Shown piece by piece: positions 7,854-17,667 of a stretch of 64,000 nucleotides of DNA. A program made the translations under genes and the position numbers. Every line of letters begins with the position of its first letter. Within the stretch, counting starts at the first letter, position 1. The notes beneath the pieces were generated by a model that saw nothing but the letters and a program-made list of their open reading frames with translations, was not told the origin of the DNA and did not search any database. Source of the stretch: CAZDDB01 sp963843285. Its GTDB lineage: Bacteria > Acidobacteriota > HRBIN11 > JAKEFK01. The stretch is from assembly GCA_963843285.1 (NCBI GenBank), contig CAWJJO010000012.1:434001-498000 (forward strand), in the 5' to 3' direction.

Positions 7854-7862
7854 AACCCGATC

Positions 7863-9035
7863 ATGATCGCGCATGTGGATATGGATGCCTTTTTCGTGGC
7901 GGTGGAGGAAGTGTTGAATCCGGCGCTGCGGGGAAAAGCGATTGCTGTGGGCGGCTCGCCGCAAGGACGAGGTGTGGTCGCCTCCGCTTCGTATCAGGCG
8001 CGCAAATTTGGCGTGCATTCGGCCATGCCGAGTTATCAGGCAAAAAAATTGTGTCCGGAGCTGATCTTTGTGTCCGGTCATTATGATGCTTATGCCGATT
8101 ATTCTGATGCAGTAGCAGAAATTCTCGCGCGCTATTCACCGGAAATCGAATGGGTTTCAATCGATGAAGCCTACATCAATCTGTACGGATTTGAGCGTCT
8201 GTATGGATCCCCGATCAAAGTGGCGGAAAGGATCCGGACTGCCATTCAAAACGAAGTGCATTTAAGTGCTTCGATCGGAGTAGCGCGGAATCGCCTGATG
8301 GCCAAAGTGGCCTCCGATTGTGCCAAACCGTGCGGGTTGTTGTTCATCCTTCCCGGTTACGAAGAACATTTTCTGAAAACTCTACCGGTCCGCTCTCTTC
8401 CCGGAATCGGAGAAAAGATGGAACCCCAGCTACAGGACATGGGCATTCATACGATCGGAGAACTGGCCGCCTTGCCTGTAGATCTCTTGCAAGGCGCATT
8501 TGGCATCTATGGACTTCAACTCTGGGAACGGGCACATGGCATCGATCATCATGGAATTGCTGTGGAACCGGAAGAGTCCAAATCCATCAGCCGCGAAGTA
8601 ACGCTGGAAGAAGATACGGTGGACGAAGAACATCTCTCTGCCGTGCTTCATTATCTTGTAGAAAAGGCGTCGCGCGAGCTGCGTAAAACCCGCAGGAAAG
8701 CGAAAACAGTCACACTCAAGCTTCGTTACACGGATTTCAAACGTGTTTCCCGCGCCGCGACTCTGGAACGATCCACCAACCTGGATGAAGTGGTCTACCG
8801 GACGGCAATGGAATTGTTGCATCAAAACTGGCAGCGCCGCGTTCGGATTCGCCTGATCGGCATCCATCTTTCTCACTTTGAACCGGAGACCGGGCAACTG
8901 GAATTGTTTCCGGATCTCCGCGAATGCAAGGCGCGGGATCTATATGAAAAGGTGGATTCGGTGCGCGACCGATTTGGATTTGATGCTCTTCAGACAGGCA
9001 AAAGCATCGCGCTCCTACATCCCCGTATCTCCTAG
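7863..9035 (+). CDS. dinB: DNA polymerase IV (Y family)
   Basis: A low-fidelity translesion polymerase, normally induced in the SOS response. The 390-residue protein shows the N-terminal catalytic motif DMDAFFVAVEE (residues 6-16), SIDEAY (from residue 99), the helix-hairpin-helix stretch LPGIGEKMEPQLQDMGI and a little-finger domain. The ATG at 7863 begins MIAHVDMDAFF as in the family; its ribosome-binding site is weak and lies at the edge of the palindrome. No LexA-box-like palindrome is evident just upstream. The protein ends with a motif (QLELFP) reminiscent of a beta-clamp-binding peptide. Confidence 0.93.
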   Translation: MIAHVDMDAFFVAVEEVLNPALRGKAIAVGGSPQGRGVVASASYQARKFGVHSAMPSYQAKKLCPELIFVSGHYDAYADYSDAVAEILARYSPEIEWVSIDEAYINLYGFERLYGSPIKVAERIRTAIQNEVHLSASIGVARNRLMAKVASDCAKPCGLLFILPGYEEHFLKTLPVRSLPGIGEKMEPQLQDMGIHTIGELAALPVDLLQGAFGIYGLQLWERAHGIDHHGIAVEPEESKSISREVTLEEDTVDEEHLSAVLHYLVEKASRELRKTRRKAKTVTLKLRYTDFKRVSRAATLERSTNLDEVVYRTAMELLHQNWQRRVRIRLIGIHLSHFEPETGQLELFPDLRECKARDLYEKVDSVRDRFGFDALQTGKSIALLHPRIS

Positions 9036-9090
9036 TAATCAACCCTTCCGCTGTCGTATAATCAAAACCAGTCAAGAGTCGCGCTGCGCC

Positions 9091-12000
9091 ATGTCGTTCG
9101 AAGAAAAAGATCTGCCACCGGGGTTTCGCGTTCGGGAGTATGAGCTCATGGAGCTGATCGGACGCGGGGGGATGGGTTCCGTCTACCGGGCTCGCCATGT
9201 TTTCCTGGAAGAGGAGCGCGCGATCAAGCTGATTTCGGGACGCCTCGCCGGTGATAAAGACTTTATCGATCGCTTTATTCGGGAAGCGAAAATCCTTACC
9301 AAACTGCGTCATCCGAATCTTGTCGAATTTTATGAATTCGGAACACTTGAAGAAGATACGTTCTTTATGGTCCTGGAATTTATTAAAGGTCAAAGCGTTC
9401 TCAGCCGGATCCGGGCTCTTGGGAAAATACCGCTGGATGAATCCATCAGGATTATTCGTGAGGCTGCGCTCGGACTTTACAGCGCGCATCAGAAGGCAAT
9501 TGTTCACCGAGACATTTCGCCCGACAACCTGATGCTGGTAAAAGGTGATCGTGGAAAGGAAATCACCAAGGTTTTAGATTTCGGAATCGCGAAACCATTG
9601 TTTGAATTGTCTCATCATACGATGACGACCATGTTTATCGGGAAACCGGAATACTGCAGTCCGGAGCAATGCGGCACTCTCGAAGACGGCGAGGTAATTG
9701 ACGCAAGATCGGATATCTATTCGCTGGCAATCACACTTTACTTCATGATTGCGGGACAACTCCCATTCCACTCAAACAACCCTACCGCATACCTCTGGAA
9801 GCATGTCCACGAATCCCCAAAACCGCTTTCCTCTCATCTTCGTCCGGGGAAAATTCCTGAAGCCCTGGACCGCCTTGTTTCGAAAGCTCTTTCAAAGAAG
9901 CGTGAAGATCGTCAGGTATCCATGGCCGAGTTCGTTTCGGAATTAGATTCGTTAGAAACACCAACCGTCTTTTCTCCCACCAGACTACCAGCCTCTGAGA
10001 TTCCAGATCTCGTTGACTGGCAACCAGGTCAGATGTTTACGCAACGATACGTGATCGAAAAACAGATCGGAGAAGGCGGAATGGGCAGAGTGTACAAAGC
10101 CCTGGACAAGATTCTCGAAATTCCCGTTGCGTTGAAAATCGTCAGCACCGCTGGAAGAGATGTCAAAATGATCGAGCGGTTTAAGAGGGAAGTCATTGTT
10201 GCCCGAAAAGTTGCGCATCCAAACGCATGCAGAATATACGACATCGGAGAAAGCGCGGGGATTCACTACGTATCCATGGAGTTTATCGAGGGGGAAACTC
10301 TGAGCGAACTGTTAAACAAACAGGGGCGGCTGACCCCTGAAATTGGTATTCCTCTGATCATACAAGTGCTGCACGCGCTTCAAGAGGCGCACCGTGTTGG
10401 GGTCATTCATCGGGATCTGAAACCTGAAAACATCATGATTGACCCTTCCTTTCATGCGCACATCATGGACTTTGGCATCTCCCTCTCACTTGATTTAGGA
10501 CGTGTTACGCAGACCGGAGTCTTTATGGGAACACCTCACTATATGGCTCCAGAACAATTTGAGGGAAAGAACATCGATCATCGTGCCGATATTTACTCCA
10601 TGGGCGTAATCATGTTCAAGCTGTTTACGGGAAGAGTTCCTTTTCTTGCCGAGAATCCTCTGGGTGTTGTCTATGGCCATCTCAAGTCCGAACCGCCGGC
10701 GCCCTCCTCTCTTCTTCCGGGATTTTCACAAGAATTGGAAAAAATCATACTGAAGGCATTGCGGAAGGAGCCGGCTGAGCGATACCAGAACGTTCGGGAA
10801 CTGGAACAGGCTCTGCAGCCTCTGGTTCCGCCGTCGACGGACATGAAGGGCGTCAACACGGAATTGGAAGTAACAAAGCTTCTGGCTGAACACAGCTATT
10901 CGAAAGCAATCAAGCTGCTGAGTACTCTGGTAAGGCGCCAGCCGGAAAATCACGAGTTCCAGAAACTGCTTCGGATTGCTACCACCGAAAAAATTCGTAA
11001 AGAGGTCACTCGAATCCGGCGACTGATTCATAAGAAGAATGTGATTCAGGCGCAACTGCTCCTGGAAAAACTGGATCGGCTGCACCCGGAAGAGACAAAG
11101 ATGATCAGCCAGGTTCGCAAGCTGCACACTGTTCTGGGGCAAGAGCGAGATCAGATCGTACGCGAATACGTGGACGAAGCAAAAGGACTCATGCAATCTC
11201 ACGATTGGGACGCAGCCGCAGCCAGGTTGGAATCCGCGTGGAATCTCAGACCGAATGATCCCGCTATTTCGGAGCTAATTCAAAAGATACAGAATCAACA
11301 GGATTTGCAATCAACACGGTCTTTGGAACCCGAGATCGACCAGATCAAAACCCTGTTGGTAGATGGAAACGAACGGGAAGCGTCCACTCGTCTTCAAACG
11401 ATCCTGGAACAGAATCCTTCATTCGAACCAGCTATGGAGCTGCGAAGAGAAATCGAGAGGCGCGCGCGGGAAAAGGAACAACACGAAGCGGCACAGCGCG
11501 ATCGGCGTTACCAGGAAGCGTTTGAACAAGGCAAACAGCTTTACGATCAACGCAACTGGGAAAAAGCGATTCAGCACTGGAGAGTTGCGCTGCACGTCCG
11601 GCCCGGGGATCCATCCACCCAGAAATGGATCCAGCAAGCGGAAGATTGTCAGCGGGGTGAAGAAAAGCGAAAGGCACAGCTGAACTCGCAGTTGCAGGAA
11701 TGGGAAAGGTTGCTACGGGAAAGGAGGATTGAAGAGGCAAAGAGAATATCCGAGTCCGTTCAAAGCTCATTCACGATGGATGCTTCGCTTACGGAATTAT
11801 CCGGAAAGGTTCACCTGCTGAAACAGCGCCTGCAAGCGGAGATTGAAGAGAATTTACGGCAAGAGAATCTCCGCAAAAATGAAATTCAGGAAAAACTTCA
11901 TTCGACTTTCAATATAGGGAAGACGTTCTACGAGGCAGGTCAATGGGAAAAAGCAATCCAGTGTTGGGAGCATGCGCTTGAGATCAGCGACGAACCCAAC

Positions 12001-13392
12001 ATCAGAAAGTGGATCGTCGCGGCCCAACAGAACTTAAAGCAGGAAGTGAGTCTCAGAACCAGCAAAGAAAAGGAAGCTCAAACCGTGTTGAAGCAGAAGT
12101 CGGAAGAGGCAGCGAAAGCGCAGCAATTTAGGCGGGCAGATGAACCATCGATCACGAAAACGCGCGAAATCATAAAGGATCAAGCGATCCCAAAAACATT
12201 GATTCCACAACGAGAGGAGCCGGAGAAAACGGCCTCCGGTTTGATGAAGGGATTGCTGGGAGCAGGCGCAGCCGCTTTGCTGGCCGTGATCTTTTTTACT
12301 GCGTGGCATTTTCTTTCCAAACCGGCGCCTGCAACAGAAGACAGCAGCGAAACTGCCGCGGCGACTCTACCACCCGTCTCAAAGATAGAATCTCCAACCT
12401 CCAATGTCAGCCCTGCCGAAAGCGAACCTGAACAGAAAGCAAGCGCAGTACTGAAGCAGGAAGCAATGCCTCCACCGCAGGAACGGTCAACTCCGGATCA
12501 GCAACCAACGGAGAAACTCATTGCAGAAAAGGTCGAGACGGCCAGTGAGTTTTTGGAATCAGAACGCGTCGCCCCCAAAGAAGAGCCCTCTGCTCCCGTT
12601 GCTCCGACAAGTGATAAAACGGTGGACCTCTTTGCGGGGTCCGATGAAGGCAAACAAAACGAAGTGAAGATTCCCGAGCCGGATCGGCCCCAAGTGAAAC
12701 GGGTCGAAAACGGCACATTGTTAATCACCGCAAATGTGGATAGTAGGGTGAACGTAGACGGCAAAGATTTCGGCAATTTCTCCGCCAATGAAGTGAGAAC
12801 GATTTCAATCATCGCGGGAGAACATTTGATCCTTGCCACAGGAACGCAGGGAGAAGTCTGGAAGAAAGGAGTCAATGTCGAAGGCGGCAAACAAAGTATC
12901 GTAACGATCGAGCTGCCGAAGATCGTCGAGCCGCCAAAACCAGAGCCGGCAAAGATCCAGGAATTGGTATCTCCTCCCAAAACGGAGCAACCAGCTCCCG
13001 TTCCGAAAGAAGAAGCCGCGAATACTCTGGGCACAATCTACATCTATCGCACAGGCGACACCTTTCAGGGAAGCCCGTCGGTTTACCTGGATAAAACCGA
13101 ACTGGCACGACTGGTCAAGGGCCGGTACTTTATTGTGAATCTCGAGCCAGGATCACATACCGTTTCGTATACCGGCCTCGGGTATATATCACCGGGAAAC
13201 GGCATCGCCACACCTTTTTCCGGAAAACTCTTTGTAACCATTCGGCCGGGAAAGGCGTACTACTTCCGTCTGTTGTTCGAAAAGAATACTTTTGATTCGG
13301 TTCCAGAGACGAAAGGAAAAGCTGAAGTCGGAAGCTTGAAGCCCACCGATAGCAAGGACATCCGGGATCACAAGCACGTGACAGTTCCTTAA
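9091..13392 (+). CDS. tandem dual-domain Ser/Thr protein kinase with membrane span and periplasmic PEGA-like domain (paralogue K1)
   Basis: Predicted inner-membrane receptor kinase of 1433 residues. Kinase domain 1 spans about residues 15-285: GRGGMGSVY, Lys46, HRD 139-141 followed by ISPDN, DFG 163-165 and an activation segment ending GKPEYCSPEQCG. Kinase domain 2 spans about 318-580: GEGGMGRVY, HRDLKPEN from 440, DFG, GTPHYMAPEQF. Then comes a long helical region with TPR-like repeats, a membrane span at about 1055-1075, a proline-rich linker, a PEGA-like domain (about 1209-1285) and a C-terminal domain resembling DUF2846 (about 1314-1405). The start at 9091 fits the paralogues; a TATAAT lies at 9057-9062. 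It has a longer periplasmic part than the other three copies. The substrate is unknown. Confidence 0.88.
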   Translation: MSFEEKDLPPGFRVREYELMELIGRGGMGSVYRARHVFLEEERAIKLISGRLAGDKDFIDRFIREAKILTKLRHPNLVEFYEFGTLEEDTFFMVLEFIKGQSVLSRIRALGKIPLDESIRIIREAALGLYSAHQKAIVHRDISPDNLMLVKGDRGKEITKVLDFGIAKPLFELSHHTMTTMFIGKPEYCSPEQCGTLEDGEVIDARSDIYSLAITLYFMIAGQLPFHSNNPTAYLWKHVHESPKPLSSHLRPGKIPEALDRLVSKALSKKREDRQVSMAEFVSELDSLETPTVFSPTRLPASEIPDLVDWQPGQMFTQRYVIEKQIGEGGMGRVYKALDKILEIPVALKIVSTAGRDVKMIERFKREVIVARKVAHPNACRIYDIGESAGIHYVSMEFIEGETLSELLNKQGRLTPEIGIPLIIQVLHALQEAHRVGVIHRDLKPENIMIDPSFHAHIMDFGISLSLDLGRVTQTGVFMGTPHYMAPEQFEGKNIDHRADIYSMGVIMFKLFTGRVPFLAENPLGVVYGHLKSEPPAPSSLLPGFSQELEKIILKALRKEPAERYQNVRELEQALQPLVPPSTDMKGVNTELEVTKLLAEHSYSKAIKLLSTLVRRQPENHEFQKLLRIATTEKIRKEVTRIRRLIHKKNVIQAQLLLEKLDRLHPEETKMISQVRKLHTVLGQERDQIVREYVDEAKGLMQSHDWDAAAARLESAWNLRPNDPAISELIQKIQNQQDLQSTRSLEPEIDQIKTLLVDGNEREASTRLQTILEQNPSFEPAMELRREIERRAREKEQHEAAQRDRRYQEAFEQGKQLYDQRNWEKAIQHWRVALHVRPGDPSTQKWIQQAEDCQRGEEKRKAQLNSQLQEWERLLRERRIEEAKRISESVQSSFTMDASLTELSGKVHLLKQRLQAEIEENLRQENLRKNEIQEKLHSTFNIGKTFYEAGQWEKAIQCWEHALEISDEPNIRKWIVAAQQNLKQEVSLRTSKEKEAQTVLKQKSEEAAKAQQFRRADEPSITKTREIIKDQAIPKTLIPQREEPEKTASGLMKGLLGAGAAALLAVIFFTAWHFLSKPAPATEDSSETAAATLPPVSKIESPTSNVSPAESEPEQKASAVLKQEAMPPPQERSTPDQQPTEKLIAEKVETASEFLESERVAPKEEPSAPVAPTSDKTVDLFAGSDEGKQNEVKIPEPDRPQVKRVENGTLLITANVDSRVNVDGKDFGNFSANEVRTISIIAGEHLILATGTQGEVWKKGVNVEGGKQSIVTIELPKIVEPPKPEPAKIQELVSPPKTEQPAPVPKEEAANTLGTIYIYRTGDTFQGSPSVYLDKTELARLVKGRYFIVNLEPGSHTVSYTGLGYISPGNGIATPFSGKLFVTIRPGKAYYFRLLFEKNTFDSVPETKGKAEVGSLKPTDSKDIRDHKHVTVP

Positions 13393-13409
13393 TCCGGCAA
13401 CATGCTTTG

Positions 13410-13492
13410 CGGTTTGTAACGCCGGCGTCTCGCCGGCAGAGCCCGACAACGATCAAAGATTTTGCCGGCGGGGACGCCGGCGTTACAAACCG
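13410..13492. repeat. GC-rich long palindrome between convergent genes
   Basis: CGGTTTGTAACGCCGGCGTC (13410) pairs almost perfectly with a complementary arm ending at 13492; the stem is about 28 bases with a 24-base loop. It differs in sequence from the CAGAG-type palindromes. The position between K1 and the convergent TPR gene suggests a bidirectional terminator or a REP-like element. Confidence 0.8.
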
Positions 13493-13509
13493 TTCACTGG
13501 TCCCACGTC

Positions 13510-14361
13510 CTACTTGCTTTGTTCGAATAGCTTCAAAATAGCAGGAGAGATGGATTCGCGATCATAGCGAAATCCGGATTCAATTTTGCGGACCTTTGCA
13601 AAGTAATCTTGAGCCCCCAGCAAGAGTTCACTACCGTTTTCCTTCGGTCTCATCAAGGCCATCGCCGCTGTGCTGCACCCAAGGTAAAAGTAGATTCTTG
13701 CAGAAGCTTTATTCCGCGTCATGATCGTCTGCAGCGAAGATACCGATCCGCTGTAATCTCCCCGATAAAAAGCAAGGATCCCTTGTTTTTCCAGCTCAGC
13801 GGACTTCATGGCGGATTCCATTCCTTGCTGAATGCGCACGCGGTAATCGATCAGGTGAGTATCCATGGGATCGCGCGCCGCAACCGATTGGAGCAGCTTT
13901 TCTGCATTCAGCCAATCTTCGCTTTCCATCACTGAATTCAGCTCAGCCATATCGACTTCCTGCAGGAAGGCGCTCGTGCTCTTCGGATCTACTAGGAGAG
14001 CTGCCGCCGTTTGCCCGAATTTCCTGGCTACAGAATATTTTTTTGCCTTTAGCGCGTCTTTGCCTGCTGCCAGCTGGGACAGAAATTCCTCTTTTGTCGC
14101 AGGAGCCGGGTTCTCAATTTGCTGAATCTGCCTCAGGAAGTCCTGGACCAGAGGATCATCGGGATTGAGCTTCATTGCCCGTTGCAACGTCTCTTTCGCC
14201 TGCTCTACTTTGCCCTGGTTCAGGTAAATCCTGGCATTTCGTATCAGAGCGAAAACTACATCTGTTCTTCGTTCCGTTGGAAGCGCTGTGGGAGACTCGC
14301 CGAATATCATTTGTGTCATCAGTAAGAAAACGAAAAGGATCGCCGTATTTCGAATGTTCAT
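13510..14361 (-). CDS. exported TPR protein (paralogue TPR1), last gene of the needle-like/kinase operon
   Basis: The 283-residue protein starts with a signal peptide (about residues 1-21, MNIRNTAILFVFLLMTQMIFG) and continues as helical TPR-like repeats. The C-terminal 85 residues carry a module (LAFYRGDYSGS...ARIYFYLGC...SPAIL) that is also found at the end of the exported TPR proteins at 24658 and 30690. Its ATG overlaps the stop of kinase K2 (ATGA), so the two are translationally coupled. It probably acts in the periplasm, perhaps contacting the K2 extracytoplasmic domain (inference). No enzymatic motif is visible. Confidence 0.8.
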   Translation of the reverse strand: MNIRNTAILFVFLLMTQMIFGESPTALPTERRTDVVFALIRNARIYLNQGKVEQAKETLQRAMKLNPDDPLVQDFLRQIQQIENPAPATKEEFLSQLAAGKDALKAKKYSVARKFGQTAAALLVDPKSTSAFLQEVDMAELNSVMESEDWLNAEKLLQSVAARDPMDTHLIDYRVRIQQGMESAMKSAELEKQGILAFYRGDYSGSVSSLQTIMTRNKASARIYFYLGCSTAAMALMRPKENGSELLLGAQDYFAKVRKIESGFRYDRESISPAILKLFEQSK

Positions 14362-17300
14362 CGGATTGCCAGAACCTGCTCAGTGGATCGCTCCGGATCA
14401 TATTGTGACGTCTTGAATAAGAATTCATTTCTCTTTTCCGGTCCAACTCGAATCGTCTGTCGAACCGGCGCCTTCAGATTCTTATCATAAAATTCAAGGA
14501 CATATTCTCCTTCACTCAACTCGATCGAAAAAGGCGTTGCACGTTCTGCGATTACTTCAGCGTACTGTGTATCATTTTTCAGAGGACTGATCTTGACAAT
14601 TGCCCACGGCAAGACGTTGACTACAACATCCGCACGTACCGCAGGGACAATCACCGTATTGGTTACAGTAGAGATCGTTGCGGGAATTACAGGCGGTGCG
14701 CCGGCTGATTCTTGCGCTTTCCGGTGGTTCTGAAAATACCGCCAGCCCAGCCAGGCGCCACTGGAAAGGATCAGGATTCCAAGCGAAAGAGCGACAGCCA
14801 TCACCAACGGCAATCGAGAAGAAGGCGCCTCCAACGTCACAGGCGGGCGAGCCTTTTCAGCTTCCGGCCTTTGGACGCGTGCCGGAGCCGCGATATTCAA
14901 TTTACTTCCTTTGACACCCGATAATTCCCGCTGCTTCGCTCCTGTAGCTCGTATGTAATTCTGCAAGTCGGGACCCGCACTATTTAATTGTGCCGCGATC
15001 AGGAAGCACTTCAATGCTTCGTGCCACCGCTCCGACTCAAAATGGGCAATTCCCTGTTTCATGAGACGGTCGTATTCGGCATCTCGTCGCTCTTTTGGAG
15101 TCGTAGACTGATGATCCGCCACCTCCCGGGATTTCCCGCTGCGAGGCATATGCGTGTCACGATGATTCGTTTGCTGATGTAAGGCTGATTGAGTAACTTC
15201 GATCCATTCCATCAGGCTTTGATCCTGAGGAAGAAGCTTGCTGGCCGCCTCAAACGAATCCAGGGCTTCTTGAAAGCGCCCCTGATCGTAGAAAATGCGG
15301 CCGGTGCCAAACAATCGTATCGCGATCTCTGACCTGTCCTGCTTTCTTGTGATTGTTTTCTCCGGCTCAAAATGGTGATCGACCTGAACGAATGGTTTAT
15401 CCGGGATCTGCACGGGAACCTGATCTCCAGACCGGGAAGAGTGTTCGGCTGAGGTCGGTTCGATGACCGGGATTGGGGTCAACTCAATTTCATCGGTTTC
15501 TCGCTGCGAATTCTGCCGTTCAAGAGTTTGCTGTTTGATGTTGAGTTCCAGTTTTTCTATCTGTTCCAGCGTTCTGGTATCATCCGGATTCAAGTTGCGA
15601 ATCTTCTCCAATCGCAGTTTTGCCTGCTGGTATTCGCCTTTCTTGATCAGAATTCTAACGCGTCGAAGTTCTTCTCTCGCTTTTTCGGTTGTTGCGATGC
15701 TCAAGAGTTTCTTCCATTGAAGATTTTCCGGATCCCTGTCTAACAGTGATCTCAAATACTCGATTGCTTGAAGGAAATTCCTTTCCGCCAAAAGCCTGTT
15801 CGCCAGGTACTGTTGTTCAGTGCTCTCTACGCTTTTGGGAGATGCGCTAAGCGGATCCAGCGCTTGAAGCAGATCCGCGGCACTTCGGAACCGCTTGGCA
15901 GGATCCTTCTGAAGCGCTTTCAAAATGATATTCTCAAGTCCGGATGGAATCGTCGGAACAAAGGATGATAGTTGCGGGGGGATCTTTTCCAGGTGTGCGG
16001 CAATCATCTCCACAGGTGACAAAGAACCGAATGGATGACGTCCAGCAAATACTTCATAGAGCATGATTCCCATCGAATAAATGTCCGCTCGATTGTCAAT
16101 ATTCTTGTCTTCGAACAACTCCGGCGCCATATAATCGGGATTCCCAACTGTTGTTCCGGCCGGAGTCAATGTGCCCGCGCCGGGCGATACCCGAATGCCG
16201 AAGTCCATGATGCAAGCGCGCAACTTGTCATCCACCATGATATTTTGCGGCTTGAGATCGCTGTGGATCAAACCAACACGATGGGCTTCCTTCAGCGCAT
16301 CCAATACCTGACGAACAATAGGAATGCCAATCTCGATTTGCATTGGTCCTTGGTCCTGGATCATCCTGGCCAGAGTTTTTCCTTCCAAAAATTCCATGGA
16401 AACGTAGTGAGTTCCGGCTGCTTCCCCGATATCAAACGTGCGGCAAACATTGGGATGTGTGATTTTTCTAGCGTGGATCACTTCCCTTTTGAACCGCTCC
16501 AAACTCTTAGAATCACCACTGATCTCCAGGCTCAATACTTTCAGGGCAATCGGCACATCCAGAAATTTGTCAACCGCTTTGTAAACAGAACCGAGCCGTC
16601 CTATCCCGATCAGCTTTTCCACGCGATACCGACGCGCAAAAACGTCGCCGGGCTGGAGAGCTGTAAACGTGGGCTCCGTTTTCAACCCTACCATTGCAAC
16701 AGGGACAGCGGACTGTGATGTGGAAATCAGGGCATCTGCAAATTCCTTCATGCTGGATGGCCGATCGTTTCTATTCTTGGAAAGCGACTTCATGATCAGC
16801 CTTTCCAGGCTTTCGGAAATTTCTCCAGGGCCAAAGTGAGAAGAGATGGATTTGGGTGTTTCGTTCAGATGCTTGGATAGATAACCGTGCGCTGTAGCGG
16901 AGGACAATGGCAGATTTCCGGTGACCATGTAATAGAAACAGACGGCCAGGGAATAGATATCCGACCGTCCATCGATCCTCTCTTCTTCTCCCAATATTCC
17001 ACATTGCTCCGGACTGCAGAATTCCGGCTTGCCGATAAACAAGTTTGCTACCGTCAGCCTTTGCCCGCTTTCAAAACGTGGTTTGGCAATCCCGAAATCG
17101 ATCACCTTTGTGATTTCTATCCCTTCATTGTTCTTTACAAGAAGCAAGTTATCCGGCGAGATATCGCGGTGAACAATGTCCTTATCATGCGCCTGCTGCA
17201 AACCAAGGGCAGCTTCGTGAATGATCTTCGTGGCTTCAGCAACCGGAATCTTCTTGAGACGTCGGATTCGAGACAGAACGCTCTCCCCTTTCAAAAATTC

Positions 17301-17582
17301 AAGCACCATGAAGAAAACATTGTTTTCCAGAGTGCCGAATTCGAAAAGTTCAACGAGATTCGGATGTCGAAGCCTTGTAAGTACGCGTGCTTCACGAATA
17401 AAACGATGGATGAAGTCTTCATCCTCCGCCCATTCGCTTTCTATGACCTTGATTGCTCTTTCTTCATCCAGGTAGATATGGCGAGCACGGTAGACAGCCC
17501 CCATGCCGCCTTTACCGATGACCTCCAGGATTTCGTATTCACGGATACGTTTCCCCAAAAAGGGATCATTTTTCTGGGTCAC
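14358..17582 (-). CDS. tandem dual-domain Ser/Thr protein kinase (paralogue K2)
   Basis: 1074 residues, the shortest of the four dual kinases. Domain 1 (about residues 12-280) is canonical: GKGGMGAVY, HRDISPDN, DFGIAKP, GKPEFCSPEQCG. Domain 2 (about 318-575) is altered: the glycine loop reads GIGRLGSVY and the catalytic loop reads HSDLKPQN (H440-S441-D442), so the usual HRD arginine is missing, followed by DFGIR. A TPR-rich region, a membrane span at about 922-948 and a PEGA-like domain (about 985-1070, with the shared LPWAxVK motif) follow. The start is GTG at 17582, matching the paralogues. It lies in the operon with the needle-like proteins and is coupled to TPR1. Confidence 0.87.
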   Translation of the reverse strand: MTQKNDPFLGKRIREYEILEVIGKGGMGAVYRARHIYLDEERAIKVIESEWAEDEDFIHRFIREARVLTRLRHPNLVELFEFGTLENNVFFMVLEFLKGESVLSRIRRLKKIPVAEATKIIHEAALGLQQAHDKDIVHRDISPDNLLLVKNNEGIEITKVIDFGIAKPRFESGQRLTVANLFIGKPEFCSPEQCGILGEEERIDGRSDIYSLAVCFYYMVTGNLPLSSATAHGYLSKHLNETPKSISSHFGPGEISESLERLIMKSLSKNRNDRPSSMKEFADALISTSQSAVPVAMVGLKTEPTFTALQPGDVFARRYRVEKLIGIGRLGSVYKAVDKFLDVPIALKVLSLEISGDSKSLERFKREVIHARKITHPNVCRTFDIGEAAGTHYVSMEFLEGKTLARMIQDQGPMQIEIGIPIVRQVLDALKEAHRVGLIHSDLKPQNIMVDDKLRACIMDFGIRVSPGAGTLTPAGTTVGNPDYMAPELFEDKNIDNRADIYSMGIMLYEVFAGRHPFGSLSPVEMIAAHLEKIPPQLSSFVPTIPSGLENIILKALQKDPAKRFRSAADLLQALDPLSASPKSVESTEQQYLANRLLAERNFLQAIEYLRSLLDRDPENLQWKKLLSIATTEKAREELRRVRILIKKGEYQQAKLRLEKIRNLNPDDTRTLEQIEKLELNIKQQTLERQNSQRETDEIELTPIPVIEPTSAEHSSRSGDQVPVQIPDKPFVQVDHHFEPEKTITRKQDRSEIAIRLFGTGRIFYDQGRFQEALDSFEAASKLLPQDQSLMEWIEVTQSALHQQTNHRDTHMPRSGKSREVADHQSTTPKERRDAEYDRLMKQGIAHFESERWHEALKCFLIAAQLNSAGPDLQNYIRATGAKQRELSGVKGSKLNIAAPARVQRPEAEKARPPVTLEAPSSRLPLVMAVALSLGILILSSGAWLGWRYFQNHRKAQESAGAPPVIPATISTVTNTVIVPAVRADVVVNVLPWAIVKISPLKNDTQYAEVIAERATPFSIELSEGEYVLEFYDKNLKAPVRQTIRVGPEKRNEFLFKTSQYDPERSTEQVLAIR

Positions 17583-17667
17583 TGTAGCTTCCCCACCGAC
17601 AACGGAGAGTACCCCTATTATGGCATGACTTTGAAATGAGGTTAAAAAGCGGTATCTGAGAGGATGA

